Shown here: piece after piece, positions 28,027 to 41,700 of the stretch
Numbering within the stretch: the first letter of the stretch is position 1
Layout of the letters: the number at the start of each line of letters is the position of its first letter
Source of the DNA: Pardosa pseudoannulata
Taxonomy: Eukaryota; Arthropoda; Arachnida; Araneae; Lycosidae
NCBI GenBank assembly: GCA_032207245.1
Contig: CM063499.1
Location: forward strand, 80,461,751-80,525,750
DNA length: 64,000 nucleotides
Direction: 5' to 3'
Position numbers and translations under genes: made by a program
The notes under the pieces: generated by a model
What the model was told of the DNA's origin: nothing
The model's input: the letters and a program-made list of their open reading frames with translations, nothing else
Databases searched by the model: none

Positions 28027-31000
28027 TATACATACACATACACAACTTCAAATGCGTTTTCAGTCTATATATGCATTTAGGACTTTCAGTGTAGAAAATA
28101 TACAGTTTTCAAAAGTGATATGTTAATGTGTATTATAAACTATATATTTTTAATTTCAGAACACAATTAAAACATCATGCTATGCTTCGTGGTCTTGGGA
28201 GGAGGCCCCTTGGGAAGAGCGTCTTGCTCTTGTTCTAGAATGTATTAAAAATTCATCATATTGGATAAGTGCTGCATTGTTTCTAGTTTCCCATGTATCA
28301 GTGCCTTGGAGCGATCGAGTGAGAAATATTGTTGAACAGGGATTAAATTCTGATCACCCAAGGTAAACTTTAATTCCATTCTGTTTGCTCTTTCAGTTTT
28401 TCTGTTAAAATATTAAAGTATTTCTTTCTGAGAGATGTAAATATTAGCTTTATATATATCTTTACTGATTGATGTCCTCCAATTTTAAATCTTTTTATAA
28501 GGTGTAATTGTTAAGACTCATATTTAGTACATGCCGAACGATGGCCAAATGGATAGGGCGCTAATCGTCAATACTGGAGTTCGTGGGTTCGAATCCCGCT
28601 ATGGCATGGATGTTCGTAGCCGTTCAGAATCAGCTTTATAAAGTAGGTCCCGGTCTCATTAACCCTCGTGTTACATAAAGTAGACCATAGCGCTCCAAAA
28701 CCAAAACCAAACCATATTTATTACATAAAATCCTTAGTGTGTATGTATATAATCACAACTGCATGCAAACAATGAAACCTACATGCATGAAATTAGGTAC
28801 GAGTTGTTTTGTTGTACTATGCAAAACTTTCATGAGCTCTTCTTTCAGATTTTGCATTAATTATTTATTTAATATTAAATTGATACAATTTTTGTTTCTA
28901 GAAACAATTTGTCTTATAAAATCTATAAGGTTTTTATATTTTGGCAAAACTAACAAATGTTATGTAATTTAAGCCATTTGTGTTCATATTTGGTTTTTTT
29001 AGTTTTTATGTAGCAGCTTTACAGTTTGATCTTATGTTCTTTTTCGATTTTCGATTTGATTTCTTGTAACTTAGCAAGTTGTGTTTACATTATTTTAGTC
29101 TATATAGTGTATTGCTGTGTACTTTATTGATTGTAAATAATATCAATATTATGTTAAATTGATTAATGAAATTTTGTTTTATGTGATTCTGCTTTCATTG
29201 AAATCTCATTGGCATCTGATCATGTTTATATTTACACTAAAAGTTTTATGTGTAAAAAAATGTGCTTTATTTGGATTGATTCATTTTGTGTCGTTGAAGG
29301 TACATAAAATGCTATGTTTTAGCCAGATACGTATTATTCCATTAGATAAAATTATCTAACATATCAGTCTACGTTCAGAGAACTTTTTTCTTTAAACGTA
29401 GAAACTAGTTTATGTTTTGGATTTTTAGATTTATTTTTTATGTTATCATAGAGCATTGCACTTAAAAAATTTATTCCTGGAGGAGTTTTTATAAAATTTC
29501 TAATAAATGAAGAAAATTTAGTAAAAATATCTGGTTTTTTCAAAAGGTCTAATTTTTTAATAAATTAAAATATTTCAATATTTTTTTTGATGCAACACAT
29601 TTCTTATACACTGGACTAGTGAATCACCTAAAATTTTTGCTTAATTTACATTTGGTAAATAATTTTGGTCCTTTAAAATCAAAACACACATATAAACTGT
29701 ACAGAACACATATAAACTGTACAGAAATTAGTATTTTACGCATGAAATTATATAAAATTTTAATGGTTAGTTTCACAACAACCTTTTTATGGTCTAGTTT
29801 TATCAATGTGTATTTATTCTAATAGATCCTTTCAATAAATGTAGTAATCAAGCCAGGTAAGCTTTGACTTGTTTGGGTATCATGATAATCAAACTTGCAA
29901 AAACTCACTTTTGGGTGTAATTTAAAAATATATATTTTGAATAATCATCATCAAAACATAACATCATTGTATGAGGCTAATATAAAAAGATTGAAGTTGA
30001 AAACTCAATTATACACTGCCTACCAATAAGTATTTGGACACTTGTGATATAAAAGAAAAACTAACTTTATTCAAAATCAATCGTTGATAGAGCCTCCACA
30101 AGAGGCAATTACAGCGTGAACCCTCCGGGGCATACTTTCGAGAATTCTTTAGTGATACACGATAATTATATCTTTCTCAAAATCAGAGAGCTCCGAACTG
30201 CACAGCATCTTGCATGTGACTAATGTCGATGCTGTTTCTGTTGGCATTTTTGAATTTTAAGCATAAATAGCCCATTTTAACTGCCAACTTAATTTTCTTA
30301 AATCGCTTTTTAATTTCTTCCGATGGGAAATCTTCCTACTATTGACGTATAGTTGCCAATCAGTTTAGCGGCTGTAGCATACTTGGCTCTGGAGTGTGTT
30401 ATGCTTAATAAGTATATATAGCCTCAAGAGATATTGGTATATATATGTGTTGTATTTATCAGGTTTTTCTCCCTCCTCTAGTAAGACTAATTTCTGTTTA
30501 GCTTAGTTTAGGAGTGTTAGAATTGTAATTTAAGTGTTTTGCATTGTTCTTTTTTTATGACAAAATTATTGTTATTGTTTGATTTATCGTGTCTTACTGC
30601 ACGCTAATCCAAAAGAATGCAGTAAGTATATCAGTTTACACAATGTTATAAGAGACTGACGTACCTCAGATGCAGATATGTATTTGTATATGTGTAATAT
30701 ATTGGTAGACAGTGTATATGATACCATATTTTTATTATGTTATGGTCAATATAGATGTGCGTGTAATTTAAGATATATATAATATTTGTTCTTGCCATAT
30801 GTGTAAACTTCATATATATGTATATATATGGTATTATTTATTCCACATAATAGAAACCATATCAATATACAATATATCTTCATAAAACTCCATTTTATAT
30901 ATACAAAACTTATATATACACACATATTACCTAATAGACATATACATATATATATATACATATATACTATATACATATACATACATATTATTACATATAA

Positions 31001-34000
31001 TTACATATAATACTTTATACATTTTAATATATATATATACAAAAAATATATATATATTACATACATACAATATATAATATATAACATATATAAAATTATA
31101 AAATTATACTAAAATATTATATTACAAATATACATAAATATATATATATATATATTTTATATATACATATATATAATATACATAAATATATATTATATGT
31201 TATTAATATATGTATATATATATATATGTATGTATATGTATATATATATATATGTATATGTATATATGTATAGTGTATAAATTACTGAAGCTTTTATTGA
31301 ATCTATTTTAGACAAAAAGAATTTCAACAAGCGAAACAAGTAGTTTGCTTAAAGGAACTTCTGGTGAAGTACGAAATAAGGAATTTTCCAATGCATAATA
31401 ATTCACAACTTGTATATGTAAGTTTTATTTTATTTTGCATAATGTCGATAGTTTTGATGAATTTATAATTTAATATCTTTAACTTGTTTAGTACATATTA
31501 AATACAATTTTGTTTAATTTTTTAGACACTCGCTTGTTATATATTAAAGCAAAATAAGCCATCTGCATTGGACGATGCCAAAAAAGTATATTTATGTTTC
31601 AATGAATCATTGACCAATGAGCATTATAAAAAATTTCTTCAATTTTATCTTAATCAAAACAAGGTAAGTTAGTATAATTATAATTTAACTCATTGCACGA
31701 AAGACATATCTTTTTATTACTTTATTTTTTATTAACTATATTTAATTATTTATAAATTATGAAATTTATGATTAAAAAAATCTTTGGCATCAGAATTTCA
31801 GTCTTAAGAAAACCAGGTTCTATAAAAAAGATTGTATCATTTTATCACTAAAGTTGGATATTACATAAATAATTTTCTTTTTTATTAGACTTAAATAATA
31901 GATTAAGTACATATGTGATAATTTTAATCGATTATTTTTGTTGAAAGGTAATTCTCAGCCAAAAAAAAAAAAAAAACCATTTTTTTTACCTGCCTCATAG
32001 GATTCTTTACAATTCTGAAAAATTAAAAATTTTACTGATCTCGTCATAGGATGGGCAATATGCTAGTAAATATAGAATTGTATAGAGATATAATAGCATT
32101 GTATTATTTAAATATTTTAAGTCTGGAAATAGTTGTATGAATAATGAATATAAAGTTTCATTAATGTTAATGATTAGGCACATTTTGTTATTTACTACTG
32201 TACCAAAGGATTATGAATGAATAACCTCCCAGGCCACCCTTTGTTGTTTGGTAGTCATAAACCCTTGACTATGGGTCAGTCTGTAATCTGTATAAATATT
32301 TGATTTAATTATAATTTGACACTAGAAATTTTTGCATTTATTTTAACCAGCACTTTTAGAATTTTTGTACATTAAGTCCCAGATAGATTTTATCTTATGT
32401 TTTAAAAATTTCTTTCTAGATGACTGAACTTGTTGCCCTTCATTCATCTCTTCCAACTAATATTGCTATTGAATGCTCAAACAATCTACTACGTTATATA
32501 GGTTTTGGTCTTGAAGATAGTTATTTAATAGAGGTATGGCCAAACTTAGTCTTTTTGTTAAAATTTTATTGTTTTAAACTGGATTATTTTTATTCATGAA
32601 TTCAAACTATAACTTTTATAATTTTTTTAGTTCAAAATGTATGGTTGAATTGTATTGAGGGCAGTGGCATGTGGTCTATATGTGCAGGGCACACTGCACA
32701 CCCTGGCAAAATTATGAGAGACAATAATTTTCTGCACCTATGTCTACCTATCTTTATATGATATATAATAAATACTATTTATAACATATTCAAATATTAT
32801 GTTGATTTGCTTGCTTGTATTCTCGCAGTGTGTGCGGTACTAGGTGCTGCACCACGTAGAGCATTGAAAAGCAAACGAACATAAGAAATTTTTATATGTA
32901 TGCAATGCGCACTAATAGAAAATCACGCTTTACATGTATGGGCTACTGGAAAACCACAGCATACTATAGCACTGAGGCAAGTGCAGCTATTTTTCCTGCA
33001 CTTGGCATTTAGAATCATCCAAATTTATGGTTTATTAAGCGTTGTATTAGAGCGAGGACTTACGTTTCTTACGGATTTATGCAAGGACTTTTGGTTTTTT
33101 AACTGATTAACTGGTCATACGATTTTGCAGACAGTAAATGTTTAAATTTATATATTGTAAAATTTTGTTTTCATGGAAATATAAAAGAAGTATTTCATCA
33201 ATATAAAGGGAAATGTTTTAGCGTGGTAAAGTAATTTCGGTGATTTATTATATTTATAGAAATAATTTGCTGAAAAACAATTTTGTTTTGTTAGACAAAA
33301 AAGAAACAAATTTTAACAGAACAGTCCAAATTTTACCATTCATTGTGTTTTACATACAGCATATAAATTATATCTTTAACATCATATCTCTGGTTTTGTT
33401 TTTAAAAACTGTAAAGATGTTTTTCGCAGAATAAATGATTCCCAAATGTTAAAAACAATTAATAAATATAATGTAATCCACTGACCGAAGGAGAAACAGT
33501 TCGTTCTATTGTGCCAGCGTGCAGCGAAATCTTTTGCACATGGAATTGACGTTCAGTTTTGTCGGCACCAATAAGCATCCGGATGAGGCACCGCAGCGGC
33601 GGGTGCCATGTGGTATTACGTTTGCTTTAAGTTTTTTGTTATTTTATTAGTAATACGGATAGACGTATGGAATTTGTGTACAAATGAATAATAAACAGTT
33701 AAGAAGTTTTTAATGTACATTTTTATGGTTTTATTATTATTGTTGTTGTTGCTCTGCACACCCTGCATGAACACCTACTGCACGCCACTGATTGAGGGTA
33801 TCTATTTCTCAGTAATGTTTCTTAGTGAAGTCAAGAATAGTGTCAAAAAAAAAGAGAGTTACTTGCAAAGATATATATATATATATATGTATATATGTAA
33901 TCCATTTTTTATAAAACTCCTTGACAAGGAGAAAGCTTAACAGCTAGCAGTAATAAAAATGCAGTCGGCCTCATATTGAAGAGAATGGCAGAGGTCTGAC

Positions 34001-37000
34001 TTAAACTTTATTCCAGAGCAGCTACAGTGCACATCTATACTATTGGACAACAGACAAACAAAAGCCACAGATTTCACTCTGATCGAAAAAGAGGTGTAAC
34101 CAAGAGCGAGGACAGAAAGAATTTTCCCTCAGTAAAAAACAACTTAATAAGCAAATTAAATGCAATATCAGCAAAACGTGAAACCATTTGCCGCCAACAG
34201 CTGGGAAACTGCTGAATAGACAGAAAGTTTACAGTTTTATGACAGAAAGGAATGTTAAGTGGAAAATACACCATTGATTAAACTATTTAGGGCTGGGAAA
34301 AAGATTTAAAGGAATTAGAAGGGAGAGAGGAGATTTTTAAAGAATATTAAAGTTAAATAATTTTGATATATTACATATATATATGTATATATATATCAAA
34401 TAGATAATTTTGAAGGCTGAAAACAAGTTAAGTTTCTATTTAAAGATTAAAATGAAAATATATTAAAAAAAAAAAAAAAGATGTATAAAAAAAAGTAATT
34501 TTAGTATAGGAAATTTACTGCTCTAAGTAACTTTTGCTATACTGTCAATAGTATTATCATCAAAGACATCATAAGAATACTACTTAAATTATTATATTTT
34601 ATATTTTAATTTTGGGCAGTTAGAATCTTTTTATACTCTTAAAAGTTAAACTAAAAGTACTTTTTCGTTACTGTAACATATACATGTGAAATAAAGCTCT
34701 TTACCTCATCTCAAAGTGGAAGTTCTGAGTGGACAGTCTTGCTGTGTGGTATAGAAGAGAAGGACAATGAAATGAAGACACTGGAAATCAAACTATCATA
34801 GTTTATTCGTGCTGGCAATGCAACTGTCAAACAAACTCGTGAAATTGTTGGAACACTTATATTTATAGTTTTAGGTGCCAGCCAATTAGCAATCACTACA
34901 TGTCAGGTGGATGACGTAACTTAACCCTATGACAATTTCATTTTTTTCCAGAATTCGGTTAAAAAAAGTCACATTTTTTTATTGCATTTTTTTTGTTCAT
35001 TTTACATTTTTAAGTAAAGATATGTTATTAAAATTAACATTTCTAATATTTTTAAGCATTTATTACAACTTTTTTTCTTTCTATGAAAGCATCATACAAT
35101 TGAAGTTTACCTTTAATCTCATCGATATCCAAGTTAATTTTTGGAATTTCAGTGAAAGCAAATCTAGGAGGCGGATCCGAAGGATTATCACAATTTCAAA
35201 AAATTATCTTGCTTGACTGATTCCATCTGTACTACTATCAGAGTCACTACTATCCAGGTCATCTAGTAAACTTTCGCTGCTATCATTTACAGATAATTCA
35301 GTTTCGGAAGTCACAGTTCGAATCCCAAGAAATTAGCTCCATACGCTCTGAATTATCCATTATTTAAAAGTAAAAATATATCATTCAACTCTTACATCAA
35401 TAAAATTATCAAGTGGTTAGTAAAATATAACCAGAAAGCTATACACTGAAAGATAACAATTCGTCTTTTGATACAAAACATGCGAAAAAACCAGGGGTTT
35501 TGAACCAATCAGAGTAGAAAATACAATACACTGCAAAACTCTCATTTCCTGGACCATCTATATGAATAATTTGTTATTAAAATGAAAAAAAAATACGGCT
35601 GAAACAGTGCAAACGAAATAGAAATCAGATTGCCCGTATGCCATACGGGCAAATCAGTAAAGGTCCAAAAGTTGTGCCCTACAGTGTACGGGCAAAACAG
35701 GGAAGGGGTTAAGTGTCATAATTCATATTTTTAGATATGCAACCAGAAAGATTTTACTAGGGAACATTCGAGAACATTCATTAGGGTTGCAAGAAAAGAA
35801 TTACCAGAAAACAGAATCTGAACCAAAAATGTTAGACATATCCTTACATATATATAGCTGTTCATAATATCCTCTAGTGTTTCAAAAGGCTATAGTAAAA
35901 AAAAAAACTAAGACATGCAGTAAAAAAGAAAATAGCACAATCTATAGCCCAGGTGCTCAATGTGTCGTCTTTTGATCATATTGCATAAATAATTGTGATG
36001 TTCTACCAGAATTTATTCAACATGGTATTAACTGTAAACACAGCCTATGATCATTTCATTCAGTTCTGCTAAATTATGCAACAAGGGGAGAATTAAATAA
36101 ACAAAGTATTTTACTTTTTTGTGGTCATAAAAAATGCCACATGGTGTTGGATGTAGTAAGCATGGAAGCTATGGTAAAATGTTTATCATTTTTTAAGCCT
36201 CACCTAATCCAATGAGGAGGTAGTTTCAAGTACAACTGCCACTATAAAAGACTTGAATTGTTCCTGTATTTTAAGCAAGGTTTCCTAATGTTGTATTTGT
36301 CTTAGTTTTTTTAGTAGAATGCTGACATGCTAACTACTCCAGAGTTGCTCCGGAGACTCCAGAACTTCAGAAACTTCTCAGATTGCTCCGGAAAATAACA
36401 AAACTTTTGAACCGCTAAAAGATTATGATTCATCAATTAAATACAGCTTTTGCAAGACATAATGTTGAATCTTTCCACACAGTAATGATGTATGTTAAAA
36501 TTTTTCAGTACTGTGCAGAAAAACCAAACTGAATTTAAGTCTAATTTGAGTAGACAACCTTTGGAATCCCTGATGATAGAAAAATGGAAGTATTTTAATG
36601 AGGATCAATGTTGCTACAAGAAACACTGTTCTGAAAAATAAGTTGTTAAAGCTAAAAAAGCTCTTCATGCATTTTTAAATCCATGAACTTTAATTTACAA
36701 TTTACTACCATGTGAATATTTTTAAATTTAATTTTAATTCATAAACCAATAAGATATACTTATGTATAATCTGTAATTAACATGTTAAAATTTCAAACCA
36801 TGCTGTTGCTCCTGACACAAGTGTCTCAATGTTGGCATGTCTGATAGTGTTCAGAGGGAATTATCAATAGCAATATGTGTCTCTGTATTTTTTTTTTCCC
36901 TAAGGTTTAGATATTGGAGAAATTCTTCAAGGGTGTTTTTAAATTTTCAAGACACAACAATTCAATACAGTCAGATCAAGGTCAAGGTACCTAGTTTTTA

Positions 37001-38717
37001 CGGAGTACCTAGCAGTGATAAAAAGCACTACTTCAACCTCCGAACGAATAAAGATCGAAAACATAATTTGGTGAATCAAGAAAACAAGTTTGCCAAACGG
37101 AAATTTAGTACGCTTACAGCAGCTTCCAGAAAATCGAAAGTATAAAGCTGTAAGGTGAGAAATCATTCACATAACAATACATATGTGAAAAACAATGTGT
37201 TGTATGATTAAAAATAACCACACTGTACCTTGACAATGATAAAACACAACAGTAAGTTCACAAATTCACACTCGGCCTGAGCATAATCAAATAAGATGAG
37301 AAAACAGTAATTCAGTATCGCCATCCATTAAGCGCAGGGAGAATTACAAATTACACAAAAGTTGAGATACAATTATAAAAGTAAAAGGACACAGTGAAAA
37401 ATTAATCTACTCCAGGTACAAATAACACAGTCAGATGCTGCACTTATCTTACTCAGTTTTCATTGGCTCAAACTGTCTTATATAATTACAGACTAAAATT
37501 GGTATACATTTTTTTCCCTTGGTTATTTTGTTTTCTTCAGTGTTTCTTTAAATATTTCAGATAATTATTGCTTTGAATTAATTTTTTTTTAAATTAATAG
37601 TAGCATTGGTAGTAAAATATAAACACCAAATGCTGTAATTGCTATTTTTCCCACATTTATTATTATGAAAATGTTGATTTGCTACATTCCACACAAAAAA
37701 TGAGAAAATAAATACCTGTATTATTAACATACTGTATTCATGCATTCTTCTTTCTTTCTTTTTTCTTTAGAAAAATTGCTTAAGTAGTAAACATAAATTT
37801 TTATGATAAAACTGGATTTATTTAAATAATCATAATGAATTTTTTTTCAGTATCAAAAGGAGTCAATAAATACATTTCTTAATGCTGGAATATACTTTAT
37901 AGAATTTTTGAAGTGTAAAAAACAACCTATAGATGTAGATTTACTCAATAGTTTCAGAAACATGAAGAAATTACAGGTAATTGATGCATTTTATTTGTTA
38001 TATATCGTTTGGGGGATTATATTTATCTTTTCTTTCAAAAGAAATAAAATTTTATAAGTTTTAATAGCTACAATAGTTTGCGAAACAATTTTAAGTGCTA
38101 TTTAGATCAAGGGTAGCTAAACTACAGCCCATTCTTAAAATTTTGTGGCCCATGTCAGAAATGAAAAAATTTAATTGAAGCAAATATTGCATTTATTATA
38201 GTAAACATAATGTTCACTTGATTTGTTGCTTATCATAAATACGTATATTTATAAAATTTTTAACTGTTCTCAGGGCTCCCACGATCCTTAAAAGTCCTTA
38301 AGAACTCCTTAATTTTAGCTTTCATTTTTAAGGGCCCTTAAAACTGCTTAATTTTTGTCAAAGGTCCTTAAAAACTCCTTAATTTTTAAATTGGAATGGG
38401 ATCAATTTCTCCATCAACGCGATCCACCGTCGTCGCGTGATTTCCTGTCAGTTTTCTTATGGGAAAGTTTTTTTTTTTTAGTTATTATTTGACCAATAAT
38501 CTTTCACATACTGAAAATGTTTAAAGTCAGCTGCCCTTCCCTAATAGCTAACAGTCATGCAGATTTTAATCAAGCAAAACATGTAAGTTGGGGGGGGGGT
38601 TGTAAAAATTTCAGTTACTTATGGAAGTTTAATTTTTCTTGTATTGAATGTAATAGAAAAGTCTAAAACTTTCTTCTTTCTGAGGGAACGTTGGGTATAA
38701 TCAGCTAGTATATGCAT

Positions 38718-38751
<34 letters not shown>

Positions 38752-41700
38752 CCATCCAAGTCATTTTTAAACTCTCAGAAAGTACTGATTATAATGTTGT
38801 TTTTATTCACAATTTATTGCTAGTTTGATCACTCAAAAAGCTTTAGATGTACATTTTTCAAAATTAGATTTTGTCAAATAGATTTATCTTATATTAATTT
38901 TTAGGCATTTTTAAAAACTAAATTCTGAAATATTGTACGACATTTATTGAACTTTCCTTGTCTGGATCATTAAAATAGGTTCCTCAGGAAATAGGGTTTA
39001 TGTCGTTATGCCGTGTGTTTCAAGTAGGTCATTATAAAATTTTAGATTTAGGGTGGGGCGGCCCACAAGGGCACCAGAACTGCAGCCCAAGGACTATTGC
39101 ACTGAAAAACCCTCCATTCACTGGAGCAAGGAGCTCCAGTACAAGGTTAAGAAACAATAACCATTAGATCTCAGAGAGACCAATAGCTGAGATAAATTTC
39201 AGCAGCAATTTAACCGGGAAGTTAACTCCAACGGCTCGATGAAGTGTACCCAAGGAACTCAAATCTCTTGGTGCAGTAGTAGTCACATTCACATAAAATA
39301 TGTGATGAACTCTCCTCTGCCCTGTGGCACCCCCTACATACTGGGCTGTCTATAATGCCAATAATGTTGAGGTGCCTCTTAAGGCAACAATGGCCAGTCA
39401 ACAGGCCAATGGCCACCCTTACCTCTTTTCTACTGAACCTAAGTAGCTCCTTAGCCTTCATCCAGAGGTAACTCTGGTTAAGCTCCTTGGCTTGTCTTTA
39501 ATTACCAGAATCAAGCCAGTCCTCATAAGTCTCCCCCATTAGGAGGTAATGTACCTACTTATCAATACTCTTATGTTCAGATTGGTTGAATTATAATGAA
39601 TAATTCAATTTAAAATCATTTTCCAGTTGCAAAATTAAGAAAATATAGTTGTAAAAGTATTTATTAATTTCTGTAAGTATATTTAGCATTTAGACTACTT
39701 AATGCTTCCCAGTTGTCTCTGAATCCACTAATGCTTTTCTAGAAGACTTGATTTTGATTACCTGCTAGTTGACAATATGTCCAATCTAGTCTATTATTTA
39801 AACCAAATTTTTTCATATAGTTTTCTAAAAATTGAATTCTAATATCTTGAAGTTATTTTTTAACATTTGTATTCTTTTCATGCTTTCAGAAAGAGTTTGG
39901 CCTAAATGTTACACTAACAGAAATGACTGATAAGCAAAATGCTCTCAAAATTGTTGAAACATTCATCTGTTCATTTTTAAATGAAGAGGAGGTAGCTATG
40001 CATGTAATGTTTCTTTATATTCATTTTAATTTTACAAATGATATCATGCTTCATAGTAGTACTTATTATTTGAAATCCTTTGTGTGAAATGTCCTTATTA
40101 GTAGTTTATAATTGTAGTTATTTTGATATTATCTTGTATAAAATGCTAAATTTCATCATACTATCATTTTAAGATAGTTTTTAGATGTATAAGTAAATTT
40201 TAAACTAGAAAAATAAAGATGTGTGACAGGGTTGGAAAAAAATCAAATTTATTTGATTTAAATTAGATTTTTATTTTTTTCTGAATACTAATTTTAATAG
40301 TTGTTTTTATGTTTTTTTGCAATATACATAGAATAGTTTGTTATAAGAAGTAACATCTATCTAGTATATTCTACACACTGATTATGTAAAATTAAATATA
40401 TAAATTTTAATCTAAATACATTCCATTATTTTGTAATTGGATAGTGCAAACTAAATTTAAAGAACAAATTAAATATTCTTTTAACGCAAACTATTTATTT
40501 AAAAAAAAAAACAAATCACAATTATTTCAATATTTTTAAGCACCGAAATATGAATTTGTTTCAATGAAAACAGTAGCTTTGATGCTTTACCCACTCCTAA
40601 TTGGTTATGAAGGCTAGAATGAACAATACCAAAAGAAGAAAACTGTCTCTCCATTCCAGCAGATGAAGTTATTTGATAAGGCTGTTGTTATTTGATAGAC
40701 AAACTGGATTTCAAGTTTTGTAATACTCTTTGCCTCCCATTACATAAAATGATTTCCACCAGTCATAATCAGTCATTGTGCTACCCCTAATACATACTTT
40801 CTGATAACACCACCTCTACATTCCTAGAAAGCACATGCTATCTATTTACAATTATTTACTTATTGGTATTACTGTGCTGACTGATTTCCAATTCTCCTGT
40901 GTTTGGAATATAGGTTTTAAAAGTGGAAAAAAAAATTTAAATCAATGATTTTTTTTTCAAAAAAAAAATTAACTGATTTAAATCATGCCAACCCTGTATG
41001 TGAATATGGATTTTTTATGCAATTATATTTAAATTTCATGTTATGTTTGTTACATGTGGGATTCTTGTATTATGTGATTGCATACGTTCATGCCTAATTT
41101 ATTGATAACCTTTTAAAATAAAATTTAAACAATGTAATGTTACTACGTATATAATCTCCATTATTCTATATAACTGATTTCTATGAATCTAGATGTTTTC
41201 TTTGCTCTGCTCTTTTACACTGAACATAGTTTTATAAAAGTTACTTCCAATCATCTTACCTTATCAAAAAACTCATTATTGTAATCATTATTCCAACGGT
41301 CCTTAAAAGTCCTTAAGAACTCCTTAATTTTAGTTTTCATTTTCAAGGGCCCTTTAAACTACTTAATTTCTATTAAAGGTCCTTAAAAAATCCTTAATTT
41401 TTAAATTGGAACTTGATTAATTTTTATGTCATCATGGAATTTCCTATCAGTTTTCGTCGTACTCTCCAAACTTTCTGGTTTTGTAAGTTGGAGTTTAACT
41501 TGTCCCAAACCGGTTCTAAGAATGCTAGTACAGGTGATAAGTACTGGTCAAAGAATATATAAAATATTTGTTAATGTTCATAACATTCTTTTACATTTTC
41601 TAGCCAAAATGCAGTATTAATAATAAAGAAAATCCTCAAATGCATATATGTTTTCAGTGTATTTCTGTAGTAATTCAAAATTCCTTTCCTTGATATCCTT

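Noticed and set aside
27399..28094. Six overlapping open frames of 100-214 codons on both strands
   Set aside because: They are translations of TA/TACA microsatellite in all frames (Tyr-Ile-Tyr-Ile), with no start context or splice support.
32420..32533. Alternative start codon (ATG at exon 16)
   Set aside because: The ATG follows an acceptor site directly and continues the frame from exon 15; it is an internal Met.
34674..34920. Complete LTR with GTAAC duplication
   Set aside because: GTAAC occurs on both sides, but the sequence between these copies does not begin TG and end CA, so I kept only a low-confidence LTR-like fragment with different limits.
34929..35216. 95-codon + strand open frame
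   Set aside because: It lies inside the piggyBac-like element opposite to the strand that carries the acidic transposase remnant; Phe-rich composition reflects AT richness.
36837..37145. 102-codon + strand open frame rich in Lys and Arg
   Set aside because: No recognisable domain, overlapped by an antisense frame and located at the end of a transposon remnant in an intron; probably chance.
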